From Acidisoma sp. L85 (GTDB taxonomy: Bacteria; Pseudomonadota; Alphaproteobacteria; Acetobacterales; Acetobacteraceae): DNA of 64,000 nt. The notes under the pieces were generated by a model, which was not told where the DNA came from, did no database searches, and was given only the letters and a program-made list of their open reading frames with translations. The stretch spans positions 117,534 to 181,533 of the forward strand of contig NZ_LMUQ01000025.1 of assembly GCF_009765865.1 (NCBI RefSeq). The letters are read 5' to 3'. This document shows positions 1 to 9,181 of the stretch, in pieces. Each line of letters begins with the position of its first letter. The stretch's first letter is position 1. The position numbers were made by a program, and so were the translations under genes.

Positions 1-588
1 GGCGGCGTGGATTACGTCACCAAACCGCTGCAACTCGACGAAGTCGTGGCCCGGATAAGCGTCCACCTGATGGGCGCGCGGCGCACGCGAAGCGCTCATG
101 CCGCGCTCGACACCGCCGGCCGCTTCCTGCTCGCGACCGACGCCCAGGGCAATCTCGCCTGGTCAACACCCCAGGCGGCGCGTCTGCTAGCGAAGGCCGG
201 AATCTCGGAAACGGCCTGCGACTGGGTGGCGGCCTGGCTTGGCGAAGCGGGCGAGCGATTGCCAGGAGAAGTCGCGGCGACGGCGGGGCAGTCACCGTTG
301 CTGCAATTCGTCTATGTCGGACGGCTGGCGGCCGATGAACTGCTCTTCCGCGTGCAGGAACGCCAGACATCGAGCGAGGAATCCCGCCTCCGCGAGCGTT
401 TGGGTCTGACCGCGCGCGAGGCCGAAGTTCTGCTCTGGATCGGGCATGGCAAATCGAGCCGGGATATCGCCGAGATCCTTGGTCTCAGTCCTCGCACGGT
501 GCAGAAACACCTGGAGCAGATCTACACGAAACTCGGAGTGGAGAACCGCGCCGCCGCTGCGGCGGTCGCGGTGCGCACCATCGGGTAG
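1..588 (+). CDS. LuxR-family DNA-binding response regulator, 3' end only
   Basis: The reading frame is open from the first base, so the gene begins before the window. The first residues (DYVTKPLQLDEVVARI) match the end of a receiver (REC) domain, with the conserved Lys-Pro pair near the end of the phosphoacceptor fold. A linker of about 90 residues follows, and then a LuxR/FixJ helix-turn-helix near the C-terminus (LTAREAEVLLWIGHGKSSRD, then SPRTVQKHLEQIYTKLGV). It is therefore a transcription factor controlled by phosphorylation, whose kinase partner probably lies upstream. It stands next to acetamidase and urease genes but on the opposite strand, so a regulatory link with them is only a possibility. 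Confidence 0.85.
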   Translation, partial: GGVDYVTKPLQLDEVVARISVHLMGARRTRSAHAALDTAGRFLLATDAQGNLAWSTPQAARLLAKAGISETACDWVAAWLGEAGERLPGEVAATAGQSPLLQFVYVGRLAADELLFRVQERQTSSEESRLRERLGLTAREAEVLLWIGHGKSSRDIAEILGLSPRTVQKHLEQIYTKLGVENRAAAAAVAVRTIG

Positions 589-602
589 GTGGCGACCCGG
601 GA

Positions 603-1538
603 TCAGAGCTTGTCTTTTGCCAGCATCATATGCGCGCCCTTCACCATATCGACGATCTGCGTCACCCGCAGATCACCCGCAAGCGAGCACAGCATATAGG
701 CCTGGTTGGGCGAGAGATTGGTGCGGGCGCAGACGTGATCGACCATTTCCAGAACAGCCTGCTTCGCGGCGTCGTCCAAATCCTCATCTAGACCGATCGA
801 GATGAGATGCGTGGCGGTCTCGGCAAAGGGGCGTTTGAGATGCAGGTCGCGCCGCACCGTCAGGCGAAAGGTGCCGGTGAGGCCGATTTCGAGCGCCGAG
901 ATGCAGACCTCGCCATCGCCTTGCACGCCGTGACCGTCGCCGGCCATGAACAACGCGCCATCATTGAAGATGGGAAGGTAGAGGGTGGCGCCGGGCTTGA
1001 GTTCCTTGTTGTCCATATTGCCGCCGAAAGCGCGCGGCTGCACGGAACTGCACGGACCCCAGGCCGGCGGGGGCGCGACGGCAATGATGCCGAAAAAAGG
1101 ATCGAGCGGCAGGCGCGTGCCCCAAGGCAGTTCGACCGTCGATGCCGCAAGATCAACCTTCGGATGGATTGTTTCGTAGTCGGTAAAAACCTCCGGCGCC
1201 GCGCCAAGCAGGGGCATGATGGCGGTGAACCCCCACTCCATCCAAGGACGCGCCTCCAGGATTTCGACCTCAAGCGTGTCGCCGATGCGCGCGCCCTCCA
1301 CATAGACCGGGCCACTCATGAAATGACCGCCGTGCGGCTCCGGAAAGGCCTCCAGCCCGCGTCGCCAGATTTCCGGAATGGCGCGCCCGTCTGTTGGCAT
1401 GCGATCGAGACCGCCGGCTGGCAAAGCGGACAAAGCCACGGTATCGCCGGAGGCGACGCGCAGTACCGGTGGCACCGCGGCATCCAAGATGCCGCGAAGC
1501 ATGGTCTCGGGGACGAAGGGAAGCTGGTGATGCGCCAT
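603..1538 (-). CDS. Acetamidase/formamidase family protein
   Basis: The 311-residue product has the length and pattern of the acetamidase/formamidase family (FmdA_AmdA), which hydrolyses short amides to the acid and ammonia. Typical segments are the GDTV stretch near residue 30, the GHFMSGPVYVEGARIGDTL block near residue 70, and the late CISALEIGLTGTF segment. The ATG is preceded by AGGA at good distance. It lies downstream of ureG on the same strand, about 60 bp from its stop, so it may be read with the urease genes; both would release ammonia. The exact amide cannot be read from the sequence. Confidence 0.85.
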   Translation of the reverse strand: MAHHQLPFVPETMLRGILDAAVPPVLRVASGDTVALSALPAGGLDRMPTDGRAIPEIWRRGLEAFPEPHGGHFMSGPVYVEGARIGDTLEVEILEARPWMEWGFTAIMPLLGAAPEVFTDYETIHPKVDLAASTVELPWGTRLPLDPFFGIIAVAPPPAWGPCSSVQPRAFGGNMDNKELKPGATLYLPIFNDGALFMAGDGHGVQGDGEVCISALEIGLTGTFRLTVRRDLHLKRPFAETATHLISIGLDEDLDDAAKQAVLEMVDHVCARTNLSPNQAYMLCSLAGDLRVTQIVDMVKGAHMMLAKDKL

Positions 1539-1599
1539 GGGACTGATCCTGCGATGCCGTCACCATCGAAAACCAATGTGGGCGCGAGCGCAACCGCTT

Positions 1600-2226
1600 C
1601 TAAGCGGCGCCGGCAAGCCCGCCCTGACGCTCAATGAAAGCGGCGATTTCGGCGACGCCGTGCCCGGCTCGGATATTGGTGAAAACGAAAGGCCGCTCGC
1701 CGCGCATTTTGCGGGAATCCCGGTCCATCACTTCCAGGCTGGCGCCGACATGAGGCGCGAGATCGATCTTGTTGATCACCAGAAGATCGCTGCGTGTTAT
1801 ACCGGGCCCACCCTTTCGCGGGATCTTGTCGCCTGCGGAAACGTCGATGACATAGATGGTGATGTCGGCAAGCTCCGGGCTGAAGGTCGCCGCCAGATTG
1901 TCGCCGCCGCTTTCAATGAGAATCACATCCAGAGCCGGGAAGCGGCGTCGCAATTCCGCAACACCCGCCATATTGATGCTGGCATCCTCGCGAATGGCGG
2001 TGTGCGGGCAGCCACCGGTTTCGATTCCGAGGATGCGATCCGGAGTTAACGAGCCGGCCCGCGTGAGGAACTCGGCATCCTCCTTGGTGTATATGTCGTT
2101 GGTGATGGCCGCGATCTCGTAACGGTCACGAAATTGCTTGCAGAGCGCGTCCATAAGCGCGGTCTTACCGGTGCCGACCGGGCCGCCGACGCCGACACGC
2201 AGCGGGCCATGGGAAGAAGCATGCAT
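1600..2226 (-). CDS. ureG: Urease accessory GTPase UreG
   Basis: UreG is the GTPase that drives nickel insertion into urease together with UreD, UreF and UreE. The 208-residue protein has the usual length. The P-loop GGPVGTGKT is at residues 14-22, the nickel-binding Cys-Pro-His is at 73-75, and the [13 protein letters not shown] motif is near 105. A GAGGTGA ribosome site stands eight bases before the ATG. It is separated from ureF by about 580 bp that hold no intact gene, which is unusual because ureF and ureG are normally adjacent, so it may need its own promoter. Confidence 0.96.
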   Translation of the reverse strand: MHASSHGPLRVGVGGPVGTGKTALMDALCKQFRDRYEIAAITNDIYTKEDAEFLTRAGSLTPDRILGIETGGCPHTAIREDASINMAGVAELRRRFPALDVILIESGGDNLAATFSPELADITIYVIDVSAGDKIPRKGGPGITRSDLLVINKIDLAPHVGASLEVMDRDSRKMRGERPFVFTNIRAGHGVAEIAAFIERQGGLAGAA

Positions 2227-2810
2227 CTCTAAGTCACCTCAATCCGATAAAGGCGCTCCAGGCGCATTACGTGGTTAGCGAGGCGGGGTAGAGCGCGCAA
2301 GCAACCGTTTCTCGAGGCGTGGCCCGCACGTCGTTGCGGTGTGCCGCTCGTGGAGCGCACGCCGAGCGATCGGCACAAGTCATTCCGAAGTCGGATCATA
2401 TCGAATGGCAAAATAAATTCACTGTTAACCTGAAACGGCAATAAAGGTTCTCATTCAACAGATGGAGAATTCTCTTGGGAATGACAAATCCTGCCGGCAA
2501 AGCGCGCCTTGGCGTGTCGTCTGCGGGCGAAATTCCGGAACTCGACGACAACGCCTGGAAAAGTCTCCGCGAGTTCTAGGCCAAAACTAAATTTGCTCGA
2601 ACGCGACGAACCTTCTGCCAGCGTCGAGTAACACCACGCTCTGCAACAACACGGCCCTCACGACGGGCGCGCAGACCTACCAAGGCGGGTTCAGTCCGTC
2701 GACGTTTGCGATGTTCACCCTACCGGTACTCGGCCTTGGCTGTGCGGCCTACACCGTTTACAACCGCCGTCAGCCTCTTGGATATGTGCGACCGACCGAC
2801 GTGTAGCCCG
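2227..2810. other. Gene-poor gap between ureF and ureG with coding debris on the plus strand
   Basis: No intact gene is convincing here. On the plus strand a 32-codon reading frame starts at ATG 2481 (MTNPAGKARLGVSSAGEIPE at its N-terminus) and stops at 2579. A second open stretch without its own good start runs from about 2595 to the TAG at 2806-2808, ending in a hydrophobic patch (TFAMFTLPVLGLGCAAYTVY) and a basic tail. Together they look like remains of an inserted and decayed gene, but the family is not recognised. A 10-bp palindrome GAGAATTCTC lies at 2465-2474. Confidence 0.4.
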
Positions 2811-3482
2811 TCAGCTGCGGAACAGACGCGTGTATTGTGTCTCGTGATGCAGGGCAGCCAATTCGGCGCGTAAGGCGGCGGTGCCGAGATCGTCGAGCGT
2901 CGCCGCGCGTGTTTCCTCCGCCACGGATAGCAGAACAGGTTCCAGCGCCGCCAGAATGCGCAAGCCCGCCTGCTGGCCCAGAGGCACGAGACGCACCGCC
3001 GCCGAAACGAGATTCGCGGCGAAGGCGTGCAGCAAACCCAGCGTCGCCCGCTCCTCTGGCACGCCATGCGCGGCGGCAACGGCGCCGACAGCGATAGGAT
3101 ACGCGATGTCGCCTTCAGCGAGCCGCGCCAAAACAGGCGCCGGCCAGGCGGCGGCGGCGAGGAGGAAGGCGCGGCCCTGGGCAGTCGTCTCCAGAAAGCG
3201 TTCGCGGCCGAAGGGCAAGGCGGCGCCAAGTTCCGCCAGTTCAGACAGCGCCGCCCAATCCTCGGCCGTCGTCGCGCGATGACTGTGGCGCAGCAGGATA
3301 GCGTCAGTGCGGCCGCTACCTTGTTCCAGGATATCCACGAGCCAGGCGACCAAACCGGCAGTGCTGCGCGCGTCCCCCCTTTCGATCGCCCATTCGAGGC
3401 CGTGGCTATAGGCGAAACCTCCTGTTGGGAAGGCCGGAGACAGCCAGGCAAGCAGGCGCAAAAGCCCGCCGTCCTCAGTCAT
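2811..3482 (-). CDS. ureF: Urease accessory protein UreF
   Basis: UreF acts in the UreD-UreF-UreG maturation complex and controls UreG GTPase activity. The 223-residue, Ala/Leu-rich helical protein has the family's N-terminal signature LLAWLSPAFPTGGFAYSHGL (residues 9-28) and is of normal length. Its start overlaps the end of ureE by 8 bp, so the two are translationally coupled. The C-terminal LHHETQYTRLFRS end is also typical. Confidence 0.95.
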   Translation of the reverse strand: MTEDGGLLRLLAWLSPAFPTGGFAYSHGLEWAIERGDARSTAGLVAWLVDILEQGSGRTDAILLRHSHRATTAEDWAALSELAELGAALPFGRERFLETTAQGRAFLLAAAAWPAPVLARLAEGDIAYPIAVGAVAAAHGVPEERATLGLLHAFAANLVSAAVRLVPLGQQAGLRILAALEPVLLSVAEETRAATLDDLGTAALRAELAALHHETQYTRLFRS

Positions 3483-3960
3483 GATGATGGTCGTGGTCGC
3501 CGTGATGATGGTGATGGCCGCCAGTGCCGGGGGCGTAGGCGCCGGATTCGGGATCGAATGGCGCGTCGTTCTCCTCCGCGTGTCCGCCGAGACCTTCGAC
3601 CATTTCGGCTATGACATGGTCGTACCGGATACGTATCTGGCCCGGCAGGAACTGCACCGGAAGATGACGGTTGCCGAGATGCCAGGCGATGCGCATCAGG
3701 GCATCCTCGTCATGGGCGTGGATGTCGAGCACGCGCTCCGCCATGGCTTGCACCGCGATGAGCCGCCCGTCCTCCAGGCGCAATGCATCGCCAGCGCGCA
3801 GAGCAACGGCTTGGGGAAGGTCGAGCATGACTTCGCCACCAGCCAGAGTTTTGAGGAGGAAGCGGCGACGATGGCGGTGGTCGTGGTCAAGCAACACGGC
3901 ATCGGTGGCTTCGGACGTGGACCAGCTACCGGCGGGAATGTATTCGGTCGCGCGGATCAT
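3475..3960 (-). CDS. ureE: Urease nickel metallochaperone UreE
   Basis: UreE delivers nickel to the urease maturation complex. The start chosen gives MIRATEYIPAGSW and a 161-residue protein; the upstream in-frame extension is rejected because it translates the inverted repeat next door. The N-terminal domain is normal, the central GNRHLPVQF segment with its metal-binding His is present, and the tail is very rich in histidine (a run of five His followed by further His/Asp pairs), as in nickel-storing UreE types. It is the first gene after the hairpin that separates it from ureC. Confidence 0.95.
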   Translation of the reverse strand: MIRATEYIPAGSWSTSEATDAVLLDHDHRHRRRFLLKTLAGGEVMLDLPQAVALRAGDALRLEDGRLIAVQAMAERVLDIHAHDEDALMRIAWHLGNRHLPVQFLPGQIRIRYDHVIAEMVEGLGGHAEENDAPFDPESGAYAPGTGGHHHHHGDHDHHHD

Positions 3961-3982
3961 GCGAGTGTTACTTACCCGCGAC

Positions 3983-4057
3983 CCACCCCGGCCCCTCCCT
4001 TTCAGGGAGTGGACATGCGTTCTGCACCCCTCCCTGAAAGGGAGGGGCCGGGGGTGG
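3983..4057. repeat. Near-perfect inverted repeat between ureC and ureE
   Basis: The left arm at 3983-4008 and the right arm at 4031-4057 pair over 26 of 27 positions (one extra C), with a 22-bp loop. The core is CCCCTCCCTTTCAGGGA. It can fold into a very stable RNA stem inside the urease transcript. There is no T-run, so it looks more like an intergenic REP-type repeat or an mRNA processing/stability hairpin than a terminator. Confidence 0.85.
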
Positions 4058-4094
4058 ATTCGCCCAAGCGGCAAAGCGCAGCATGGTCAGCGCC

Positions 4095-5801
4095 TCAAAA
4101 CAAGAAATACCGCTGCGCCATCGGCAACACCGTCGCCGGCTCGCAAGTCAGGATCACGCCATCCGCGCGTACTTCATAAGTCTCGGGATCGACCTCGATT
4201 ACCGGCGTCGCGTCGTTATGGATCATGGAACGCTTGCCGATCCCGCCACGCGTATTGGAGACCGGCAGCAACTGCCGCGTGAGGCCCAGGCTGCGGCCGA
4301 GATCCGCGTCGATCGCCGCACCCGACACGAACAACACTGACGACAACACCAAACTGCGGCCGTAACCGCCGAACATCGGCCGCGCATGCACCGGCTGAGG
4401 CGTCGGGATCGAGGCATTGGGATCGCCCATCATCGCCATCGCGATCGTACCGGCTTTCAACACCAGATCGGGCTTCACGCCGAAGAATGCCGGCGACCAC
4501 AGCACCAGATCGGCGATCTTGCCGACCTCGACCGAGCCGATATAGGCCGAGACACCCTGAGCGATGGCCGGGTTCATGGTATATTTGGCGATGTAGCGCT
4601 TCACCCGCGCATTGTCGGCAGCACCATCACCCGGCAAAGCGCCACGCTGCACCTTCATCTTATGCGCTGTCTGCCAGGTCCTCGTGATCACCTCGCCCAC
4701 ACGGCCCATCGCCTGGCTGTCCGAGCTGATGATTGAGAAGGCGCCGAGGTCGTGCAGAATATCCTCCGCCGCGATCGTCTCGCGCCGGATGCGGCTTTCG
4801 GCGAAGGCGATGTCCTCGGGGATCGAGGGGTCGAGGTGATGACAGACCATGAGCATGTCGAGATGCTCGTCCAGCGTGTTAAGCGTGTAGGGGCGCGTCG
4901 GATTGGTCGAGGACGGGATGACATTGGGCAATCCCGCCACACGGATGATGTCCGGCGCATGGCCGCCGCCCGCGCCTTCCGTGTGGTAGGCGTGGATGGT
5001 GCGATCCTTGAAGGCGGCGATCGTGTCCTCGACGAAGCCGCTTTCGTTCAGCGTGTCGGTATGGATCATCACCTGCACGTCGAAGCGATCGGCGACGGAG
5101 AGACAGTTGTCGATGGCGGCGGGCGTGGTGCCCCAATCCTCGTGCAGCTTCAGCGCGGCGGCACCGGCACGCACCATTTCCTCCAGCGCCTCGGGGCGCG
5201 TCGCATTGCCCTTGCCCGCGAACATGATGTTGATCGGCAGCCCTTCCGCCGCCTGCATCATGCGCCCGAGATGCCAAGGTCCTGGCGTGCAGGTGGTGGC
5301 GGAGGTGCCTGTCGCCGGGCCGGTGCCGCCGCCAAGCAGCGTGGTGATGCCGGAAGCCAGCGCTTCCTCGACCTGCTGCGGGCAGATGAAATGCACATGC
5401 GCATCGAAACCGCCGGCAGTGAGAATCTTGCCCTCGCCGGCGATGATCTCCGTCCCCGGACCGATGATGATATCGACATTCGGCTGCGTGTCGGGATTAC
5501 CGGCCTTGCCGATGGCGGCAATGCGGCCGTCCCTGAGCGACACGTCGGCTTTCACGATGCCCCAATGATCGATGATCAGCGCATTGGTGATGACGGTGTC
5601 GGCGGCCCCGGCCGCATTGGTGACTTGGGACTGGCCCATGCCGTCACGGATGACCTTGCCGCCGCCGAACTTCACCTCCTCGCCATAAACTGTGAAGTCG
5701 CGCTCGACCTCGACGAATAATTCGGTATCGGCCAGCCGTACTCGGTCCCCCACGGTGGGGCCGAACATATGGGCGTAGGAATGGCGGGACATGCGGGCCA
5801 T
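4095..5801 (-). CDS. ureC: Urease alpha subunit UreC
   Basis: This is the catalytic subunit that hydrolyses urea to ammonia and carbamate. With the start at MARMSRHSY it has 568 residues, the family norm; GGAAGG lies eight bases upstream, and the longer upstream frame would run into ureB. The nickel site is complete: His135 and His137, carbamylated Lys218 in ALKLHEDWG, His247, His273 and Asp361. The mobile flap has Cys320 and His321 (MVCHHLDP). It follows ureB by four bases. All key residues are intact, so the enzyme should be active if matured. Confidence 0.97.
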   Translation of the reverse strand: MARMSRHSYAHMFGPTVGDRVRLADTELFVEVERDFTVYGEEVKFGGGKVIRDGMGQSQVTNAAGAADTVITNALIIDHWGIVKADVSLRDGRIAAIGKAGNPDTQPNVDIIIGPGTEIIAGEGKILTAGGFDAHVHFICPQQVEEALASGITTLLGGGTGPATGTSATTCTPGPWHLGRMMQAAEGLPINIMFAGKGNATRPEALEEMVRAGAAALKLHEDWGTTPAAIDNCLSVADRFDVQVMIHTDTLNESGFVEDTIAAFKDRTIHAYHTEGAGGGHAPDIIRVAGLPNVIPSSTNPTRPYTLNTLDEHLDMLMVCHHLDPSIPEDIAFAESRIRRETIAAEDILHDLGAFSIISSDSQAMGRVGEVITRTWQTAHKMKVQRGALPGDGAADNARVKRYIAKYTMNPAIAQGVSAYIGSVEVGKIADLVLWSPAFFGVKPDLVLKAGTIAMAMMGDPNASIPTPQPVHARPMFGGYGRSLVLSSVLFVSGAAIDADLGRSLGLTRQLLPVSNTRGGIGKRSMIHNDATPVIEVDPETYEVRADGVILTCEPATVLPMAQRYFLF

Positions 5802-5805
5802 GATG

Positions 5806-6129
5806 TCAGCCTTCCAACGCGCCGTTGATCTCGCCACGGAACCCGTAAACCACACGCTTGCCTCGCAGCGGGATCAGCGTGACCTCCCGGCTCTGCCCCG
5901 GCTCGAACCGCACGGCGGTGCCGGCCGCGATATCCAGCCGATAACCGCGCGCCGCGGCCCGGTCGAAGCGCAGCGCTGGGTTAGTCTCCGCGAAATGGTA
6001 ATGGCTGCCGACCTGCACCGGGCGATCGCCAGTATTCGCAACCGTTAATTTTACTTCGACGGCACCGGCGTTGATCTCGATATCACCCGCTAGAGGCAGA
6101 ATTTCGCCGGGAATCATGGGGCCGCTCAT
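5806..6129 (-). CDS. ureB: Urease beta subunit UreB
   Basis: This small structural subunit (107 residues) of the (UreABC)3 enzyme has typical length and the conserved [18 protein letters not shown] start, the [17 protein letters not shown] core and the [14 protein letters not shown] stretch. Its start overlaps the stop of ureA by four bases (ATGA type), which indicates coupled translation. The separate ureA/ureB arrangement, not fused, is the standard one in proteobacteria. Confidence 0.97.
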   Translation of the reverse strand: MSGPMIPGEILPLAGDIEINAGAVEVKLTVANTGDRPVQVGSHYHFAETNPALRFDRAAARGYRLDIAAGTAVRFEPGQSREVTLIPLRGKRVVYGFRGEINGALEG

Positions 6130-6428
6130 CGGATCGGCTCATGCACGGTGACGAGCTTCGTACCGTCCGGGAAGGTCGCCTCTACCTGCACGTCCTCGAT
6201 CATCTCCGGCACGCCCTCCATCACCTGCGCCCGGGTCAGCACATGGGCGCCCGCCTCCATGAGGTCGGCGACGGAGCGGCCGTCCCGCGCCCCTTCCACT
6301 ACGAAATCGCTGATCAGGGCGATCGCCTCGGGGTAGTTGAGCACCACGCCCCGCTCCAGCCGCCGCCGGGCGACACTGGCGGCCATGCTGATGAGCAGCT
6401 TGTCCTTCTCGCGTGGCGTCAGCTTCAT
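6126..6428 (-). CDS. ureA: Urease gamma subunit UreA
   Basis: The 100-residue gamma subunit begins [20 protein letters not shown], the family's N-terminus, and contains [21 protein letters not shown] and the VTVHEPIR ending. It is the first gene of the ureABC block. The upstream 200 bp separate it from a gene on the opposite strand, so ureABC must have its own promoter and cannot share a transcript from ureD without reading antisense through that gene. Confidence 0.97.
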   Translation of the reverse strand: MKLTPREKDKLLISMAASVARRRLERGVVLNYPEAIALISDFVVEGARDGRSVADLMEAGAHVLTRAQVMEGVPEMIEDVQVEATFPDGTKLVTVHEPIR

Positions 6429-6645
6429 CCGGGCCGGTCTCCCTGCAGAACAGCATGCGGCGCTAGCCTGTCGCCTCCCGCCCCGCCATGCAAGACCTGG
6501 GCCCTATCCTCGAGACGCCGTAGTGGTTTGAAGGCGCACCTTCCGCCACAACTCACCAATTCTCAATTGATGCCCCCTCAAGAGTTGGGACGCCCGAAAA
6601 AGCGGCGGCTCGCGCCGACTCCGGCACTCGAATGGGAAGCCCGCC

Positions 6646-7137
6646 ATGCCCGATGTCTCCAGAATCCGAAACAACTCTTCAATGCAGCGAACGATTGAGC
6701 AGCCCTCGAAGCCGTTCATTCTCAAGCAGAAAGCATCCCCCGAAGTAGAGCCGCAAGCGCGGGCTCAGACGACGGCCCAGCATCTGTCGAGCCTCCCCTC
6801 AACCCGAGAAAATGTGCCGAGTTTCGGCAAGATGATCGCGTGCTTCGGGAAAATCCTGAAGGAGACGGGGAAACCTGTGGCGCAATCCGAACGTGGATCG
6901 ATCGTCGATGCGCGAGGCAGCATGATCTATATTAGAGACAAGACCCAGCCGCATATTCTCGTAAGCCACGACGTTAACGATGACAAAACATGCTTCTGGG
7001 ACATAAGCGACATGAGCTCCGGTAAGCCGAAGCAACTGAAGGGCAAAGATGAAATAAGGGGCATTAAAGTGATGAAGAAAGCTGCGGTAAGCGCCGCCAT
7101 CAATCCGTACAGATGGTGGGCGTCTGAATTGTTCTGA
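6646..7137 (+). CDS. Orphan hypothetical protein inserted in the urease cluster
   Basis: The 163-residue product is not recognised. It is polar, with a basic, Gln/Ser/Pro-rich N-terminal 60 residues that look disordered, followed by a compact segment with strands (RGSMIYIRDKTQPHILVSHD) and a Lys-rich end; no signal peptide or membrane span is visible. GGAAG six bases before the ATG supports the start. It lies on the strand opposite to the urease genes between ureD and ureA, and its base composition is visibly less GC-rich than theirs, which suggests later insertion. A secreted or regulatory role cannot be judged. Confidence 0.6.
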   Translation: MPDVSRIRNNSSMQRTIEQPSKPFILKQKASPEVEPQARAQTTAQHLSSLPSTRENVPSFGKMIACFGKILKETGKPVAQSERGSIVDARGSMIYIRDKTQPHILVSHDVNDDKTCFWDISDMSSGKPKQLKGKDEIRGIKVMKKAAVSAAINPYRWWASELF

Positions 7138-7143
7138 CCGTCG

Positions 7144-8022
7144 TTACAACCGCCAAGCGCGCGGCAACGGATCGTCGCCGCGCAGCAGGTTGAGCGTCCC
7201 GATCATGCTCCGCCGCAAATCCGCGCCATCTGCGGCGACCGCGCGCATCAGCAGGACACCATTCCGGGCGGAGACTCCGACTTCCACCGCCCCATCCTCC
7301 ATCCTGCCACCGCCAAAACGCTCGCGGAGGATTGGGACCATGCCCTCTCCGTCCGGCGAGATCATCACGATGGTCGCCAACGCGCGGGCATCGGCCGCGA
7401 TGGCGGCGCGGGCCATGAGGGCGGCAAGATCGCCCTCCAGCCGCAGCATGTCCTGAAAGACCAGCCAGCCGCCGATGCGAATCGCGATGCGGTCGCGGAA
7501 CGTCGCGTCGCGCAGCACCTCGCCCATCGCGACCCTCCCGAACAGCAACGTCTCGATGCCCAGGAATTGGGCACCGGCCGCTAAATCCACATTCAGGGTG
7601 CGATTGACCCGGCAACCCTCGAAGAGGATCGCCTCCTGAGGCAGCCAGTCGAGCGCTGCGCCTTCATCCACTGTGATCCGCGTGGAGATGGTCGCCGGCG
7701 GAGAGCCAGTCGTGGCTCGGTAGAAGCGCTCCGCCGCCTGGGTGGTGATGACGGCCCGGCTCCCCTGGGCAGCGTGGAAATCGAGGGTGAGGTCATCACC
7801 GCCCGTAATGCCGCCTGCCGTGTTGAGGATCACCGCCTCGGGCGCGGCACCGGGTTCGGGGCGCGGGAAGCGTACCTTGAGACAACCCTCCTGGCGCAAT
7901 TGCATGAGTGCCGTCACCGGGCCTCTGCGGCCGAAACCTAGATTGAGGCGGCCCCGGGATCGCTGCGCTCGATGAACGGTGCCGAGAACAGGCAAGTCGG
8001 CCACCGGCTGCGTGAAGGACAT
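7144..8022 (-). CDS. ureD: Urease accessory protein UreD (UreH)
   Basis: UreD is the scaffold that binds apo-urease and recruits UreF and UreG. The 292-residue product has the family marks: RSRGRLNLGFGRRG near residue 22, the conserved ILNTAGGITGGDDLTLDF near 65-82, TTQAAERFYRA near 93, and LDWLPQEAILFEG near 125. It is the first urease gene in transcription order but is cut off from ureA by the orphan gene on the other strand; the two genes are convergent and six bases apart at their 3' ends. Confidence 0.95.
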   Translation of the reverse strand: MSFTQPVADLPVLGTVHRAQRSRGRLNLGFGRRGPVTALMQLRQEGCLKVRFPRPEPGAAPEAVILNTAGGITGGDDLTLDFHAAQGSRAVITTQAAERFYRATTGSPPATISTRITVDEGAALDWLPQEAILFEGCRVNRTLNVDLAAGAQFLGIETLLFGRVAMGEVLRDATFRDRIAIRIGGWLVFQDMLRLEGDLAALMARAAIAADARALATIVMISPDGEGMVPILRERFGGGRMEDGAVEVGVSARNGVLLMRAVAADGADLRRSMIGTLNLLRGDDPLPRAWRL

Positions 8023-8104
8023 CCCCCGCCACTATCGGTAGCGGCGAAGGATGTCGAGCGGCATTTTTTTCCAGGGCTGTCCCCGGAGTTTCGCCTCGAT
8101 CGGG

Positions 8105-9181
8105 TCAGGGCGTGATGGCGACCTTCAGCACACCATCGCGCTGGTTCGCGAACAGATCGTAGGCCTCCTCGATCTGCTCGAGCTTGAAGCGATGCGTCAC
8201 CAGACCGCCAAGATCAACGCGACCCGAGGAAATCACGTTGAGCATACGCCGCATCCGTTCCTTGCCACCGGGACACAGCGTCGTCCGGATGGATTTATTG
8301 CCAAGCCCCGCGGCGAAAGCGTCGAGCGGGATCTTGAGGTCGGATGAATAGACACCCAGGCTGGAAAGCACGCCGCCGGGCCGGATAACGCGCAAAGCGT
8401 TCTCGAAGGTAAGTTGCGTACCCAGCGCCTCGATCGCAACGTCGACGCCCCGGCCATCCGTCAACCGCATGATCGCGTCGACCGGATTTTCTTTCTTGAA
8501 ATCCACGACGATGTCCGCACCCATGCGCTTCGCCATTTCCAGCCGCGCGGGCACGGTGTCGACCACAATGATCGTCGTCGCGCCCATAAGCTTCGCCCCG
8601 GCGGTCGCGCATAGCCCGATCGGCCCCTGCGCGAAGACCGCGACGGTGTCGCCGATCTTGATCTCGCCCGTCTCAGCACCCGCGAAACCCGTGGACATGA
8701 TGTCGGGGCACATCAGCACTTGTTCGTCGGTCACGTCGTCAGCCACCGGAGCCAGATTGGCCATGGCATCTGGAACGCAGACATATTCCGCCTGGCAACC
8801 GTCGATCGTGTTGCCAAATTTCCAACCACCGATCGCCTGCCAGCCATGCTTGGTTCCGGCGCCGTCCTGCGAGCCGCAGCCGCATAGACAAGCATGGCTC
8901 CAGCCCGAAGGCGTGATGGCCCCGGCGATGACCCGCTGGCCTTCCTTAAAGCCCTGCACCGACGAACCGAGCTTCTCGATGATGCCAACCGGCTCATGGC
9001 CAATCGTCAGCCCTTTGGCGACAGGATATTCGCCTTTCAGGATATGCACGTCCGTTCCGCAAATTGTCGTTGTCGTAACGCGGATCAACGCATCTTGCGG
9101 GCGAATATCTGGTATCGGTTTGTCGTCGAGAACTATTCGGCCTTTCTCAACGAATATTGCCGCTTTCATCATCTTGGCCAT
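8105..9181 (-). CDS. Zinc-dependent alcohol dehydrogenase (secondary-ADH type)
   Basis: A medium-chain dehydrogenase/reductase of 358 residues that oxidises alcohols with NAD(P). The catalytic zinc ligands Cys41 (ICGTDVH), His62/Glu63 (GHEP) and Asp160 (CPDIMSTGF) follow the bacterial and archaeal secondary-alcohol dehydrogenase pattern, with Asp in place of the second Cys. The Rossmann loop AQGPIG is at 184-189. It stands alone, with its own upstream region. The substrate is unknown; isopropanol/2-butanol-like secondary alcohols are the best guess by family. Confidence 0.88.
   Translation of the reverse strand: MAKMMKAAIFVEKGRIVLDDKPIPDIRPQDALIRVTTTTICGTDVHILKGEYPVAKGLTIGHEPVGIIEKLGSSVQGFKEGQRVIAGAITPSGWSHACLCGCGSQDGAGTKHGWQAIGGWKFGNTIDGCQAEYVCVPDAMANLAPVADDVTDEQVLMCPDIMSTGFAGAETGEIKIGDTVAVFAQGPIGLCATAGAKLMGATTIIVVDTVPARLEMAKRMGADIVVDFKKENPVDAIMRLTDGRGVDVAIEALGTQLTFENALRVIRPGGVLSSLGVYSSDLKIPLDAFAAGLGNKSIRTTLCPGGKERMRRMLNVISSGRVDLGGLVTHRFKLEQIEEAYDLFANQRDGVLKVAITP

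Noticed and set aside
807..1637. A 276-codon plus-strand open frame opposite the acetamidase gene
   Set aside because: It is antisense to a gene with clear family motifs; its product is rich in Arg/Gly without domains, as expected from a GC-rich shadow frame.
2229..2441. A 70-codon minus-strand frame just upstream of ureG
   Set aside because: No ribosome site, no family pattern and an Arg-rich composition typical of chance frames.
4752..5720. A 322-codon plus-strand open frame opposite ureC
   Set aside because: The urease alpha subunit frame has every catalytic residue; the antisense frame is a composition artefact.
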